Of a stretch of DNA of 64,000 bases, positions 34,399 to 43,795 are shown one piece after another; within the stretch, counting starts at the first letter, position 1, and every line of letters begins with the position of its first letter. Under the pieces are notes generated by a model. The model was not told where the DNA came from. It did not search any database and worked only from the letters and a program-made list of their open reading frames with translations. The position numbers and the translations under genes are program-made. The stretch spans positions 1 through 64,000 of the forward strand of contig ONRP01000037.1 of NCBI GenBank assembly GCA_900320245.1, written 5' to 3'. The stretch comes from an uncultured Prevotellaceae bacterium (GTDB lineage: Bacteria; Bacteroidota; Bacteroidia; Bacteroidales; Muribaculaceae).

Positions 34399-35784
34399 CT
34401 ACCGTGTCGCGCCACCCAGGGCGATGTAAAGGGCGATGATGCCCTGAGCACCGTTATACATGTTCACGGCCTCGTTGAGTTGGGCATTCAGGAGGGTCTC
34501 CTGGGCCGTCAGCACTTCCAGGTAACTCGCCTTGCCGTTGTCCATGAGTTCATGCGTTCCCTTATAAGCGTCCTTCAGCACCTCCACCTGGCGATGATAA
34601 TAGCCATGTTTCTCGACGGCCGCCTGGCAATCAGCCAAGGCTTCATTGACCTCGCTGCCTGCATCGATGACGGTCTGCACATACTGGTTCATCAGGTCCT
34701 GCTGCTCCAACTGGTTGATTTTCAGGTTGGCTTTCAACTTTCCTTGGGCATAGATGGGCTGGGTCAGCGACGCCACGGCATTAAGCAAAATCTTGCCGGG
34801 ATTCAGGATAGCGCCGCCAGCGCTATTGGTCCATCCGGCCAGTCCCTGCAGACTGATGGAAGGATAAAAGGCGGCACGGGCAATCTGTGTGTCATAGAAC
34901 GCCTCTTCCATGGCCAGGTCGGCCAACTTGATGTCGGGACGGTTGCGCAGCAGCGATGCCGGCACACCCGTCTCGAAGCGCCTGGGCAACGCATAGGGGC
35001 CCAAACGGCTGCGCGGAATCGACTGAGGCGTTATGGCCAGCAGACGGCACAGGGCGTTCTCCACCTGGCGGATATTGCGCCTGGTATCCACAATCGACGT
35101 TTTCACGCTCAGGTAGGATGACTCCATCTGGTTGACGGCAGTGGAATAGGACTTGCCGTTCTCCCATAGTATCTTCTGCGTTTCAAGCGAGATGTTCCAC
35201 AGGCTGTCGGTAGAGATCAGGATTTCCAACTGCTGGTCGAGCAGGAGCAACATGCTGTACTGCTGGGCCACAGCCGATATGATATTGGCCCTGACGGCTT
35301 GCTCTGCGACCTGAGCCTGCAGGAGCACCGTCTCGGACTTGCGCTTTTGATTCCTTATAGAGCCGAAAGCGTCAACATCCCAATTGATCTGAAGCGGCAG
35401 GTTGTAGGTCTTGGCCGGTGAACTGCCGCCGAAGGAAGAGATGGAAGCCGAGGGCGAGAAGTACACCGTCGGGAAAAATCCCTGTTTGGCCGCTGCCAAT
35501 GCGGCTTCGGACTGTTGTATCGCAATGCGGGCCGAGTTGATATCGGTGTTACGCACAAGGGCCGTGTCGATGAGTTGTTGCAGCAGCGGGTCGGTGAAGA
35601 ATTCACGCCATGACCAGTCCGCCATTGATGTGCTGTCGGCCGCGAGGCCGGTTCCCGTGCCGAATAAGTCGGCTGGCACTGTCGCTTGGGACTGGTAATC
35701 ACTGCGCAGACTCTTGAGCGTGCCACAGCCCGTGAAAGTCATGGCTGCCAGACAGAGGACTAAAATATAGGATGATGTCTTCAT
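34399..35784 (-). CDS. TolC/OprM-type outer-membrane efflux lipoprotein
   Basis: A 461-residue RND outer-membrane factor of the NodT family. It has a lipobox (MTFTGC), two OEP repeats with long helices, and the conserved NRPDIKLAD segment following GVPASLL. It forms the trimeric exit duct of a tripartite pump. The ATG overlaps the TGA of the RND transporter gene by four bases, so translation is coupled. It is the last gene of the operon. Confidence 0.92.
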   Translation of the reverse strand: MKTSSYILVLCLAAMTFTGCGTLKSLRSDYQSQATVPADLFGTGTGLAADSTSMADWSWREFFTDPLLQQLIDTALVRNTDINSARIAIQQSEAALAAAKQGFFPTVYFSPSASISSFGGSSPAKTYNLPLQINWDVDAFGSIRNQKRKSETVLLQAQVAEQAVRANIISAVAQQYSMLLLLDQQLEILISTDSLWNISLETQKILWENGKSYSTAVNQMESSYLSVKTSIVDTRRNIRQVENALCRLLAITPQSIPRSRLGPYALPRRFETGVPASLLRNRPDIKLADLAMEEAFYDTQIARAAFYPSISLQGLAGWTNSAGGAILNPGKILLNAVASLTQPIYAQGKLKANLKINQLEQQDLMNQYVQTVIDAGSEVNEALADCQAAVEKHGYYHRQVEVLKDAYKGTHELMDNGKASYLEVLTAQETLLNAQLNEAVNMYNGAQGIIALYIALGGATR

Positions 35785-38700
35785 ACGCTTTTTGGATGTT
35801 CAACCGATAATTGGTCATTGGTTTCAGGTTCGACAGCAGGCACTGGTGCCCCGCCTTGGAATTTCTCATGCAACCGCTGGAAGACCATGAAGAACACAGG
35901 CACCACATAGAGCAGAGCAAGCGTTCCCACCGCCATACCAGCCGTCACACCGAGGGCGAGCACGCGGTTACCGTTAGCACCGGCACCGCCGGCGATAATC
36001 AGCGGAATCATACCCGCAATCATCGTGACGACAGTCATCAGGATGGGGCGCAGACGCTCTTCACAGGCGGCAAATGCCGCATCACGGATGCTCATGCCCT
36101 GGGCACGCCGCTCCGAGGCAAACTCGGTGATGAGGATGGCCGTCTTGGCCAGCAGACCGATGAGCATGATGACACCCGTCTGCAGGTAGATGTTATTCTC
36201 CATGCCCGGCAGGTGGAGCAGCGACACCAGCCACACGGCACCGAACGAGCCCATCAGTCCGAAGGGCACGCTGAGCAGCACGGCCAATGGGGTGAACCAC
36301 GAGTTATACAGTGAAGCCAGGATGAGGTAGATGAGGATGACGCAGATGACGTAGATCAGAGCCGTGGCGTTAGAGCCTGCAGCCTCCTCCACCTCACGCG
36401 ACATGCCGCCGTACTCGTAACTGTATCCGTTGGGCATCTCCTGCTTGAAGACCTCGGCAATGGCCTTGTGGGCATCGCCCTCCGAGAATCCGCTCGCGGT
36501 CATCACACCGCAGGTGATGCTCTGGAACAGGTTGAAGTGATCAACCGATGCCGAGCCCACGACTTCTTTCAACGTGACAAACTCTGAGATCGGTGCCATC
36601 TTGCCGCCTTGCACGCGGACAAAGATGTTATTGAGCGATGAGGGGTCAAGACGATAGTCGGGAGCGGCATTGGCCATGATGCGATACACCTTGCCGAACT
36701 GGTTGAAGTTGCCCACATAGGTGCCGCCACAATAGGCGCCCATCGTGCGGAGAACGGCAGCGGGCGTCACACCGGCGCGGTCGCATTGAGTAGCATCAAC
36801 ATCGACCTGATATTTGGGGAAACGCTCCGAGTAGGTGGACATCGCCATCATGATTTCGGGCCGTTCATTCAGTTTCGCCAGGAATTTGTTGGCATCGACG
36901 TTGAACTCCGACATGGGGCGGTCCTGCATATCCTGCAGCACGAGGTTCACGCTGCTGTTTGAACCGTAGCCAGGCACCTGAGGCATCTGGAAGGGAATGA
37001 CGATCGCATTCTTGATGTCCTTGCAATCCATGGCGAATCGTCCGTAGACCAACATGATATTGTGATTCATGCCGGGGCGGTCGTCCCAATTCTTCAGGCG
37101 GATGATGAGCGTGGCGTAGCAACTGCCTGAACGCCCTGCCATGATACCGTAGCCACTGATCACCGCGTAACTCTCCAACTCGGGAATCTTCTTCACCTTC
37201 TCTTCCACTTTCTTCACAATCTCCTGGGTCTCATGCAGGGTGCAGCCCTCGGGGGCACGCACCTCGGCGAAGAACACGCCCTGGTCCTCCTGAGGAACAA
37301 GACCTGACGGCAGTCCTCGCATGAAGATGACAAGCAACACGGCAGCGATGGCAAGCAGCAGCCAAGCCAGTTTCGGGCGTTTGATAAAGCCTCCAACGCT
37401 CTTTTTGTACTTCTTGAGAATGGCGTTATAACTGGCGGAATAGGCCTTGGTGACGTAATAGTTCAGGTTCTTCTTCTCCGTGTTGTCCTTGGAGTACCGC
37501 ATCATGATAGCACAAAGCGCAGGACACAACGTCAGCGCCGACACGCACGACAGGCCCACTGCCGAGGCCAGCGTGACACCGAACTGAGTGAAGAACGAGC
37601 CCGAAGTGCCAGGCATGAAGGCCACGGGAATGAATACGGCCATGAATACCAGTGTACACGAGATGACGGCTATCGACACGTCGCTCAGGGCCTCGCGGGT
37701 GGCGCGGCGGGCATCGGTGATGCCGCCCTCCATCTTCGCCATCACCGCCTCGACCACCACAATGGCATCGTCGACTACCGTACCGATGGCCAGCACCAGC
37801 GCAAATAGCGTTAGGATATTCAGTGAGAATCCCGCAAGCGACACGATGGCAAACGTTCCCAACAGCGACACGATAATCGACAGCGAGGGAATGACCGTTG
37901 CCTTGAAACTCTGCAGGAAGAAATAGACCACGAGGATGACCAGGATGATAGCGATAATCAGGGTCTCCACCACATTGTGGATGGCTGCAAAGAGGAAGTC
38001 ATCGCTCGTCTCCAGAATCTCGAATTCCAGTCCGGCGGGCATCGTCGGCTTCAGTTCCTCATAGAGTTTGTTGATGCGGGCGTTCACTTCGGTAGCATTG
38101 GCGCCCGGGGCTTGGAACACCATGTAGATGGTACCCGGCTGGCCGTCGATGTTGGATGTGAAGTTGTAACTCACGGCACCGATCTCGACCTGTGCCACAT
38201 CACCCAGGTGCAACAGGTGGCCTCCGTCGGTGGTGCGCAACACAATCTCGTTGAACTCCTCGACGGTCTTCAGCGTACCCTTGTACTCCATCGAGTACTG
38301 GTAGGCGTTCTCGGACTGCTCACCCAGCGAACCCGTGGCAGCGACAAAACTCTGGCCACCGATGGCGGCGAACACGTCGTTAGGCTCGAGGCCGTACTGT
38401 GCCATCACATCGGGTTTCAGCCAGATGCGCAGGGCATAGGTGTTACCCAGCGATATCACATCACCCACACCGGTGATACGCATCAGTCGGGGACGGACAT
38501 TGATATCGATGTAGTTGGCAATGAAATCGGTGTCATACTTGCCGTCCACGCTTTTCAAGGCACCGATGTGCAGGATGTTACTCTGTTGCTTCATCACTTG
38601 CACACCCACCTTGGTCACCTCCGACGGCAACAGGGCCGTGGCACGGCTGACACGGTTCTGCACGTTCACGGCAGCCAGGTCGGGGTCGGTACCCTGCTCA

Positions 38701-38984
38701 AAGAAGACCTGGATGGAAACATCGCCCGAGGCCGAAGCCGAACTGGTGATGTAGGTCATGCCCGGCACACCGTTGATGTTCTCTTCCAGCGGCTGAATCA
38801 CCGCCTTCATGATGGTGTTGGCATCGGCACCCGTGTAGGAGGTGGAAACGCGCACCGTCGGCGGCGCGATGTTCGGGTATTGCTCGATGGGCAGCGTGCT
38901 CATGCAGATGACGCCCACCAGCATGATGACAATCGCTATCGCGCATGCCATCACATATCGGTTGATGAAGATGTTATTCTTCAT
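35781..38984 (-). CDS. RND multidrug efflux transporter, HAE1 (AcrB/MexB) family
   Basis: A 1067-residue inner-membrane proton antiporter with the RND duplicated topology: first helix near 11-30, two periplasmic porter regions, and twelve helices. Family motifs include FINRYVMA at the start, IEQYPNIAPPTVRV, and the helix 4 proton-relay pair in GTVVDDAIVVVE. Substrates are unpredictable from sequence, though bile salts and antibiotics are usual for gut species. It sits 5 bases after the adaptor gene and overlaps the outer-membrane factor. Confidence 0.95.
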   Translation of the reverse strand: MKNNIFINRYVMACAIAIVIMLVGVICMSTLPIEQYPNIAPPTVRVSTSYTGADANTIMKAVIQPLEENINGVPGMTYITSSASASGDVSIQVFFEQGTDPDLAAVNVQNRVSRATALLPSEVTKVGVQVMKQQSNILHIGALKSVDGKYDTDFIANYIDINVRPRLMRITGVGDVISLGNTYALRIWLKPDVMAQYGLEPNDVFAAIGGQSFVAATGSLGEQSENAYQYSMEYKGTLKTVEEFNEIVLRTTDGGHLLHLGDVAQVEIGAVSYNFTSNIDGQPGTIYMVFQAPGANATEVNARINKLYEELKPTMPAGLEFEILETSDDFLFAAIHNVVETLIIAIILVILVVYFFLQSFKATVIPSLSIIVSLLGTFAIVSLAGFSLNILTLFALVLAIGTVVDDAIVVVEAVMAKMEGGITDARRATREALSDVSIAVISCTLVFMAVFIPVAFMPGTSGSFFTQFGVTLASAVGLSCVSALTLCPALCAIMMRYSKDNTEKKNLNYYVTKAYSASYNAILKKYKKSVGGFIKRPKLAWLLLAIAAVLLVIFMRGLPSGLVPQEDQGVFFAEVRAPEGCTLHETQEIVKKVEEKVKKIPELESYAVISGYGIMAGRSGSCYATLIIRLKNWDDRPGMNHNIMLVYGRFAMDCKDIKNAIVIPFQMPQVPGYGSNSSVNLVLQDMQDRPMSEFNVDANKFLAKLNERPEIMMAMSTYSERFPKYQVDVDATQCDRAGVTPAAVLRTMGAYCGGTYVGNFNQFGKVYRIMANAAPDYRLDPSSLNNIFVRVQGGKMAPISEFVTLKEVVGSASVDHFNLFQSITCGVMTASGFSEGDAHKAIAEVFKQEMPNGYSYEYGGMSREVEEAAGSNATALIYVICVILIYLILASLYNSWFTPLAVLLSVPFGLMGSFGAVWLVSLLHLPGMENNIYLQTGVIMLIGLLAKTAILITEFASERRAQGMSIRDAAFAACEERLRPILMTVVTMIAGMIPLIIAGGAGANGNRVLALGVTAGMAVGTLALLYVVPVFFMVFQRLHEKFQGGAPVPAVEPETNDQLSVEHPKSV

Positions 38985-38989
38985 AGTGT

Positions 38990-40162
38990 TCAGTCTTTCT
39001 TTTTCGGTTCAGCCGGGTACAGGACACGCAGGCCTTCCTGCACATTGTTGGCACCGACCGTGACGATGCGGTCTCCGACATTCAGGCCCTCGGTCACGAT
39101 GACGTCCTTGCCGTTGCCGACATCGGTCGTCACCACGGTGACTGCCGTCGCCGTACTGTCAGCCTTCACTTTATACACCAGGGACTTGTCTTGCAGTCGC
39201 ACAACGGCCGTCTGGGGAATCACCATCACATCATGGTGGCTATAGGGCAGCACGACCGTGCCCTGAATACCAGAGTACAGGAAACCATCGGGGTTGGGGA
39301 AAGTGGCTTTGCATGCCAGCGAACCGGTTGTGGCATTCACCACACCCGTCAAGGTCGAGATGCGTCCCTTGAGGGGATATTCGGTACCATTCTTCATGAC
39401 GAACGTCACATCGGGCAGGTTGGCAATGTTTTTGGCCTTGTCGGTCTGGGTGTATCCCGACGACACACCTGCCTCAAGGACAGACTCGGAAAGCGAGAAC
39501 TCCGCCTCCATCTTCTGGTTGCCGCTGACGACGGTCAACTGGGTCATCGGAGTCACCTGGTCGCCGGCATACACAAGAATCTCACCGATGATGCCTGACA
39601 CAGGAGACTTGATTGTGCAGAAACCGAGGTTCACCTTGGCGCGGTTGACAGCAGCCTGGGCCTGGCTGACCGAGGCACGCGCCTGGCTGACGGTAGCCTG
39701 AGCCTGCTTATAGGTGTTGAGGGAACTCTCCAGCATGTAGTTGCTCACAATCTGTTTTTCATACAGGTTCTTGTTGCTCTCATACTCCAGTTTGGCACTG
39801 TTGGCCTGTGACTGGGCGGCCTGCAGATTGGCATTGGCGGCCTGCAGGTTGGCCTTTGCCGACTCCAACTCGTGCTGGGCATTGCGAGAGTCGATGACAA
39901 AAAGCGTCTGGCCCTTGCTCACCTGCTGACCCTCGGTCACATAAATCTTCATTAACTGGCCGCTCACCTGTGGCATGATTGTCACATCTGCCTGACCCTT
40001 CATCTTGGCGCTGAACTTCACCGGCACTTCGATGTCCGACTTGGCCACTATCATCGTTTCGAACGAGGACGGCTTCTCCTTAGGCATATCAACTCCACAA
40101 GAACTCATGACAGCCAATACCATCATCAGGCTTATCCATAGCCAATTTTGGATACTTTTCAT
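38990..40162 (-). CDS. RND efflux periplasmic adaptor (membrane-fusion lipoprotein)
   Basis: A 390-residue adaptor with a lipobox (VMSSCG), a lipoyl half-motif (VSGQLMKIYVTEGQQVSKGQ), a coiled-coil hairpin rich in A, Q, N and S (about 110-185), the second half-motif (IKSPVSGIIGEI), and beta-barrel and MP domains. It links the inner-membrane pump to the outer-membrane duct. It is the first gene of the operon; no regulator is adjacent, but the promoter region has two 12-base direct repeats. Confidence 0.94.
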   Translation of the reverse strand: MKSIQNWLWISLMMVLAVMSSCGVDMPKEKPSSFETMIVAKSDIEVPVKFSAKMKGQADVTIMPQVSGQLMKIYVTEGQQVSKGQTLFVIDSRNAQHELESAKANLQAANANLQAAQSQANSAKLEYESNKNLYEKQIVSNYMLESSLNTYKQAQATVSQARASVSQAQAAVNRAKVNLGFCTIKSPVSGIIGEILVYAGDQVTPMTQLTVVSGNQKMEAEFSLSESVLEAGVSSGYTQTDKAKNIANLPDVTFVMKNGTEYPLKGRISTLTGVVNATTGSLACKATFPNPDGFLYSGIQGTVVLPYSHHDVMVIPQTAVVRLQDKSLVYKVKADSTATAVTVVTTDVGNGKDVIVTEGLNVGDRIVTVGANNVQEGLRVLYPAEPKKKD

Positions 40163-40206
40163 AATTATTTCTTATTAATCTCGGTTATATATCGTAAATA
40201 GATGCG

Positions 40207-40249
40207 CAAAGTTAAACCAAAAAAATTATAATAAATACAAAGTTAAACC
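40207..40249 (-). promoter_or_regulatory. Efflux operon promoter with direct repeats
   Basis: CAAAGTTAAACC occurs at 40207-40218 and again at 40238-40249. On the minus strand each contains TAACTTTG, a -7 box. This gives either two promoters or a regulator-binding pair at 31-base spacing, about three helical turns. Confidence 0.55.
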
Positions 40250-40659
40250 CCAAAAAACATAATTACATATACTTTCCTCATAATAAACACAACCCAAACA
40301 CTTCAAATCCAACAAAAAACATCTGTGCTCACTGCGCTCGCAGGTTAAAGGTCAAAGGTTAAAGAGGCATCTGCACTCCTGCAATAACTGCCTGAGAATT
40401 AATCGAATTGGCTACCGCACGCCAACAATGACTGCCGGCGGATTAATAGGATTAAAATGATTGGCTGACGCATTCCTGCAATAACTGCCGGCGGATTAAT
40501 AGGATTAAAATGATTGGCTACCGCAATCCTGTCGTAAGGAATGCGGCAGCCTCTTTAACCTTTAATCTTTAAACTCTAAACTGCGAGCGCAGCGAGCATA
40601 AACGCGTCAGCCTCTTTAACCTTTAATCTCTAAACTCTAAACTGCAAGCGCAGCGAGCC
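40250..40659. repeat. Gene-free repeat region between the efflux operon and a dockerin-type gene
   Basis: About 410 bases. It starts with GTGCTCACTGCGCTCGC and AGGTTAA-type heptads (about 40322-40363). Then a 36-base word beginning ACTGCCGGCGGATTAATAGG occurs twice (40431-40466 and 40484-40519, 53-base period), with a third worn copy at 40381-40418. An imperfect hairpin CCGCAATCCT / AGGAATGCGG follows. Two copies of CTTTAACCTTTAAT-type heptads end in GCGAGC / AAGCGC-type GC-rich words (about 40553-40600 and 40612-40659). No open frame is believable here. Confidence 0.75.
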
Positions 40660-41565
40660 TCATTGCCATGCGCCAGAGAGGACGCGGGCGATGAGCGCCG
40701 TCACGTCGTTGATGTCGACGCTACCGTCACCGGTTGTCACGTTGCAGTCGGCAGCAGGGACGACATATTCGACATTGCTTCCCAGCACCACTTCAATCAG
40801 GCGGGTCACGTCGTTGATGTCAATGTTGCCGTCACCGTTCACGTCGCCGAGCATCCACTCATAGGTAAAGCCGATCTCGGTAACGGGGAGTTCGACATTG
40901 GTGCCGCAGCCCAGTGTGGCGGCAGCATTGGGGAAGTCGGGGCCCTGTGCATAGTCAACAAAACTGGTCCAGTTGTTGGTATAGGTCATTGCCTTGCCAC
41001 GAATGCCCGAGGTATAGAAGGGGGCATAGTCACTGCCCATGGTGCAGTTGTCGTCGTCCTCGGCATCAAAAACGAGGGTCACGAGCAGGGTCTTGCCATA
41101 GGTGAACGAGAAAGGTTCTTGGATTTCGATGGCCAGGGCCTGGTCCTCGCCATAGACCTCAAGCAGGTCGATGTCGTACCGACCCTCGGCGACCAGTTCG
41201 CCCAGGTCGAAGAATTGCTTCACGCCATTGTCATTGACGGCAAACTCAGTCGCATCGATTTCCTGGAGATATACCTTCGCATTCCGGACAATCTCCTCAT
41301 AGGATTCACTATTGAACTTGAAGTTCAGGTACTTGATTTGCACGCCGCCCTTGTATTCCATGTCGGTCATCAGGTCGCTCGTGTAGAGCATCTGGGCGCC
41401 GGTATGGGCCAGGTAGAAGTTGGTCGGTGCCATATCAAAATAAGAGCCGTTGTAGAACTGGGTGGGATTGTAGTAATCGCCCACCTCGCTCCAGCCGAGG
41501 AACTGAGCCTGGGCCGTCATTGCCACTGCAGCAAGGGCTGCAAGAATCATGTAAAACTTTTTCAT
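40660..41565 (-). CDS. Secreted protein with C-terminal dockerin-like domain
   Basis: From ATG 41565 the product is 301 residues. It has a signal peptide (MKKFYMILAALAAVAMTAQAQ), a beta-sandwich-like body of about 200 residues with many aromatic and acidic residues, and two dockerin-type repeats, GDVNGDGNIDINDVTRLIE and GDGSVDINDVTALIARVL. The 74 in-frame codons upstream have no signal features and cross the promoter, so they are rejected. The body resembles carbohydrate-binding or adhesin folds but no family is certain. Confidence 0.72.
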   Translation of the reverse strand: MKKFYMILAALAAVAMTAQAQFLGWSEVGDYYNPTQFYNGSYFDMAPTNFYLAHTGAQMLYTSDLMTDMEYKGGVQIKYLNFKFNSESYEEIVRNAKVYLQEIDATEFAVNDNGVKQFFDLGELVAEGRYDIDLLEVYGEDQALAIEIQEPFSFTYGKTLLVTLVFDAEDDDNCTMGSDYAPFYTSGIRGKAMTYTNNWTSFVDYAQGPDFPNAAATLGCGTNVELPVTEIGFTYEWMLGDVNGDGNIDINDVTRLIEVVLGSNVEYVVPAADCNVTTGDGSVDINDVTALIARVLSGAWQ

Positions 41566-41613
41566 CGATTTATTATAATTAAGGGTTAACACGAGTTGAT
41601 ACAATATGCTTGA

Positions 41614-41630
41614 CGGGCATTGGATGCCCG
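41614..41630 (-). promoter_or_regulatory. Hairpin in the leader of the dockerin-type gene
   Basis: CGGGCAT TGG ATGCCCG, a perfect 7-base stem, 48 bases before the start codon in a leader of about 140 bases. It could affect messenger stability or translation. Confidence 0.35.
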
Positions 41631-41709
41631 ATGCCAATCGGCCATGAAGACGCAAAAACGCGCGAAGAAATCCAAATCCCGGTAAAGCAACCGCTTTATC
41701 CCGCGAAGG

Positions 41710-41717
41710 CAAAATTA
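41710..41717 (-). promoter_or_regulatory. Candidate -7 box for the dockerin-type gene
   Basis: TAATTTTG on the minus strand. It implies a leader of about 140 bases. Confidence 0.4.
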
Positions 41718-41807
41718 TAAAACTTTTTTCAATAAATAGTCCTGTCGGCACGATTTTCTTGAGAATGGCACACCCACGGCACGGCAACCCGCGTCATCAA
41801 ACAAACC

Positions 41808-41845
41808 GCTCCCCCGACATGCATCGTCCAGCATATCGGGGGAGC
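41808..41845 (-). terminator. Terminator of the iorA-iorB-aminotransferase operon
   Basis: Stem GCTCCCCCGA / TCGGGGGAGC with extra ATGC / GCAT pairing inside the loop, 65 bases after the aminotransferase stop. A modest T-rich run follows on the minus strand. Confidence 0.65.
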
Positions 41846-41909
41846 CACTTATTTTCCTGATACTGATGTGTGTATCTAAAAAATACAGTTTCTTAACACT
41901 ACATCAGTC

Positions 41910-43226
41910 TTATTCTATCGGATTGTTCTCGGCAAAGATGGCCATGCGCTCGTCGAGGATCTCGTACTGGTGATCCTGGATGAACGAGGTGCACACGCGC
42001 AGGCCCTCCTGCCACGAGCCGGTGGTGGCCAGGCAGATGGCACTCACGCCGTAGTACATCAATTCGCGGGCCAACTGACCGCTGGTCATGTTGCCGTAAC
42101 CGATGGTAAAGTAGAAACCGTCGGCGATGGGCTTGTCACCGTCCATACCATAGACGATGCGGAAGCCGTGGCGTGTGAAGATCTCCTTCAACTTGTGGGC
42201 ACGCTCACCATAGACGATGACATCGTCGCGGAAGTGGTACTCACCGTTGCTGGCAGCATCCATGATGGCGGCAAGCGCATACTGGGCGCTGTGGCTCGTG
42301 CCCGATGACAGGGCATAGAGCGTGCGGGTGATGAACACCTTGCCGAAGGGCAGTCCGTCGTAGCGGGCCGACAGGTCGGGATAGTGACGATGAAATATCG
42401 TCGGGCTGATGCACGTCATCGCGATACGTTCGCCGGCATAGGAGAAAGCCTTGCTGCCACTGATGTGCATGATGTAGTTGTCGGTATACTTGGCCACGCT
42501 GGGCTGGAAGGGCGGCTCAAAGGGCTTGCTGATGTCCAGACGGAAGTCCATGGCGAAATAGGCCAGGTCCTCAAGCACGATGACGTCATACTTGGTGGCC
42601 AACTCGCCGATGTCACGCAACTCTTCATCAGTCAGGCAAATCCAGGCAGGGTTGTTGGGGTTGCTGTATATGAGGCAGCAGACGTCGCCCTTGGCCATAT
42701 ATTCCTCGAGTTTGGCACGCAGTTTGGGACCGCGAAACTCGTAGATGTCGAAGGTCTCATAGGGGACATCCTGGATCTCCAACTGCAACTTCTGCACGGG
42801 GAAACCGGGGTCGATGAACAGGGCCTTGTTCTTCTTCTTGTTGCTCTGGGTGATGGTAAGCAACGAGGCAAAGGTACCCTGCATCGAGCCGACGGTGGGG
42901 ATGCAGCACTCGGCGGGGATGTCGATGTCGATAAACGCCTTGATGAAGCGTGAGGTGGCATCCTTGATCATGGGCTCACCGGGCAAGGCGGGATAGAGGC
43001 GGGCGCAGCCGTTCTGCAGCGCCTTGATCTGTGCCTCGACACCGATCTTGGCAGCGGGCAGACCGGGAATACCCATCTCCATCTTGATGAACTCCTGTCC
43101 CGACTCGCGCTCAGCACGCTCGGCGATGGCCTTCACCTCGCGGATGGTGGCGTTGGCATAGTCGATGATGCCGTACTCGTCAATCGCGCGGTCGATAATC
43201 TCGCGGTTAATGGGGGTGGGTCTCAT
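41910..43226 (-). CDS. Fold type I PLP-dependent aminotransferase
   Basis: A 438-residue class I/II aminotransferase. YSNPNNPAW marks the small-domain Asn, VLEDLAYFAMD carries the PLP-ring Asp and Tyr, SGSKAFSYAGERIA holds the Schiff-base Lys, and a C-terminal Arg region RVCTSFI binds the carboxylate. Its ATG overlaps the TGA of iorB (ATGA), in an operon with iorA. That suggests it makes aryl-pyruvates from aromatic amino acids for the oxidoreductase. Substrate choice is inferred from context; the PLP fold is certain. Confidence 0.85.
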   Translation of the reverse strand: MRPTPINREIIDRAIDEYGIIDYANATIREVKAIAERAERESGQEFIKMEMGIPGLPAAKIGVEAQIKALQNGCARLYPALPGEPMIKDATSRFIKAFIDIDIPAECCIPTVGSMQGTFASLLTITQSNKKKNKALFIDPGFPVQKLQLEIQDVPYETFDIYEFRGPKLRAKLEEYMAKGDVCCLIYSNPNNPAWICLTDEELRDIGELATKYDVIVLEDLAYFAMDFRLDISKPFEPPFQPSVAKYTDNYIMHISGSKAFSYAGERIAMTCISPTIFHRHYPDLSARYDGLPFGKVFITRTLYALSSGTSHSAQYALAAIMDAASNGEYHFRDDVIVYGERAHKLKEIFTRHGFRIVYGMDGDKPIADGFYFTIGYGNMTSGQLARELMYYGVSAICLATTGSWQEGLRVCTSFIQDHQYEILDERMAIFAENNPIE

Positions 43227-43795
43227 CGCTGAGCCTCCTTTCCGATGGCAAGCGCCTTGAGGTTGGCATCGACTACGGCGTCGCCCTTGCGGCCGAAGAC
43301 GCGGCGGATGGCATTCTCCAGTTTCTCATACTCGATGCCGAGGGCCTTCTGGGCAGCACCCAGCAGGATGACATTGGCCGAGCGGGGAATCTCGTTGTCC
43401 TTGGCCAACTGCTCGATGTCGAGGGTGATGACGTTCTTCACCTTGGCCAGGTCGGCCATCACGGTGTCCACCTCGGGATAGTTGGGGATGTTGACAAACG
43501 GTTTGCTCGAGGTGATGATCCAGCCCTCCTTGCTCAGGAAAGGCAGATAGCGCAGGGCCTCCATCGGCTCCATCGAGATGATCACGTCGGCCGAACCCTT
43601 GGCGATCAGGTCACTGTGGATGGGATTGCTGCTGATGCGCAGGTTGGACTGCACGTCACCGCCGCGCTGCGACATGCCGTGCACCTCGGCCTGCTTGATA
43701 TATAGGTTCTCGTGCATGGCTGCTTCGCCAATCACGGTAGCGATCGAGAGGATACCTTGTCCTCCCACGCCGCACAAAATGATATCGGTTTTCAT
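43223..43795 (-). CDS. iorB: Indolepyruvate ferredoxin oxidoreductase beta subunit
   Basis: From ATG 43795 (MKTDIILCGVGGQGIL) the product has 190 residues, the usual IorB length. It has the GVGGQG loop, VHGMSQRGG (the family block that binds the CoA/2-oxoacid side) and VDANLKAL near the end. With IorA it oxidatively decarboxylates aryl-pyruvates to aryl-acetyl-CoA, reducing ferredoxin. The start overlaps the iorA stop as ATGA, so the upstream in-frame codons, which lie inside iorA, are not used. Confidence 0.92.
   Translation of the reverse strand: MKTDIILCGVGGQGILSIATVIGEAAMHENLYIKQAEVHGMSQRGGDVQSNLRISSNPIHSDLIAKGSADVIISMEPMEALRYLPFLSKEGWIITSSKPFVNIPNYPEVDTVMADLAKVKNVITLDIEQLAKDNEIPRSANVILLGAAQKALGIEYEKLENAIRRVFGRKGDAVVDANLKALAIGKEAQR

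Noticed and set aside
40250..40659. Small RNA gene or short protein in the repeat region
   Set aside because: No promoter box with a terminator was found, and the only structure is the repeat family itself.
40660..41787. Longer start for the second dockerin-type protein
   Set aside because: The extra codons cross the -7 box and leader hairpin; a clear signal peptide starts at 41565.
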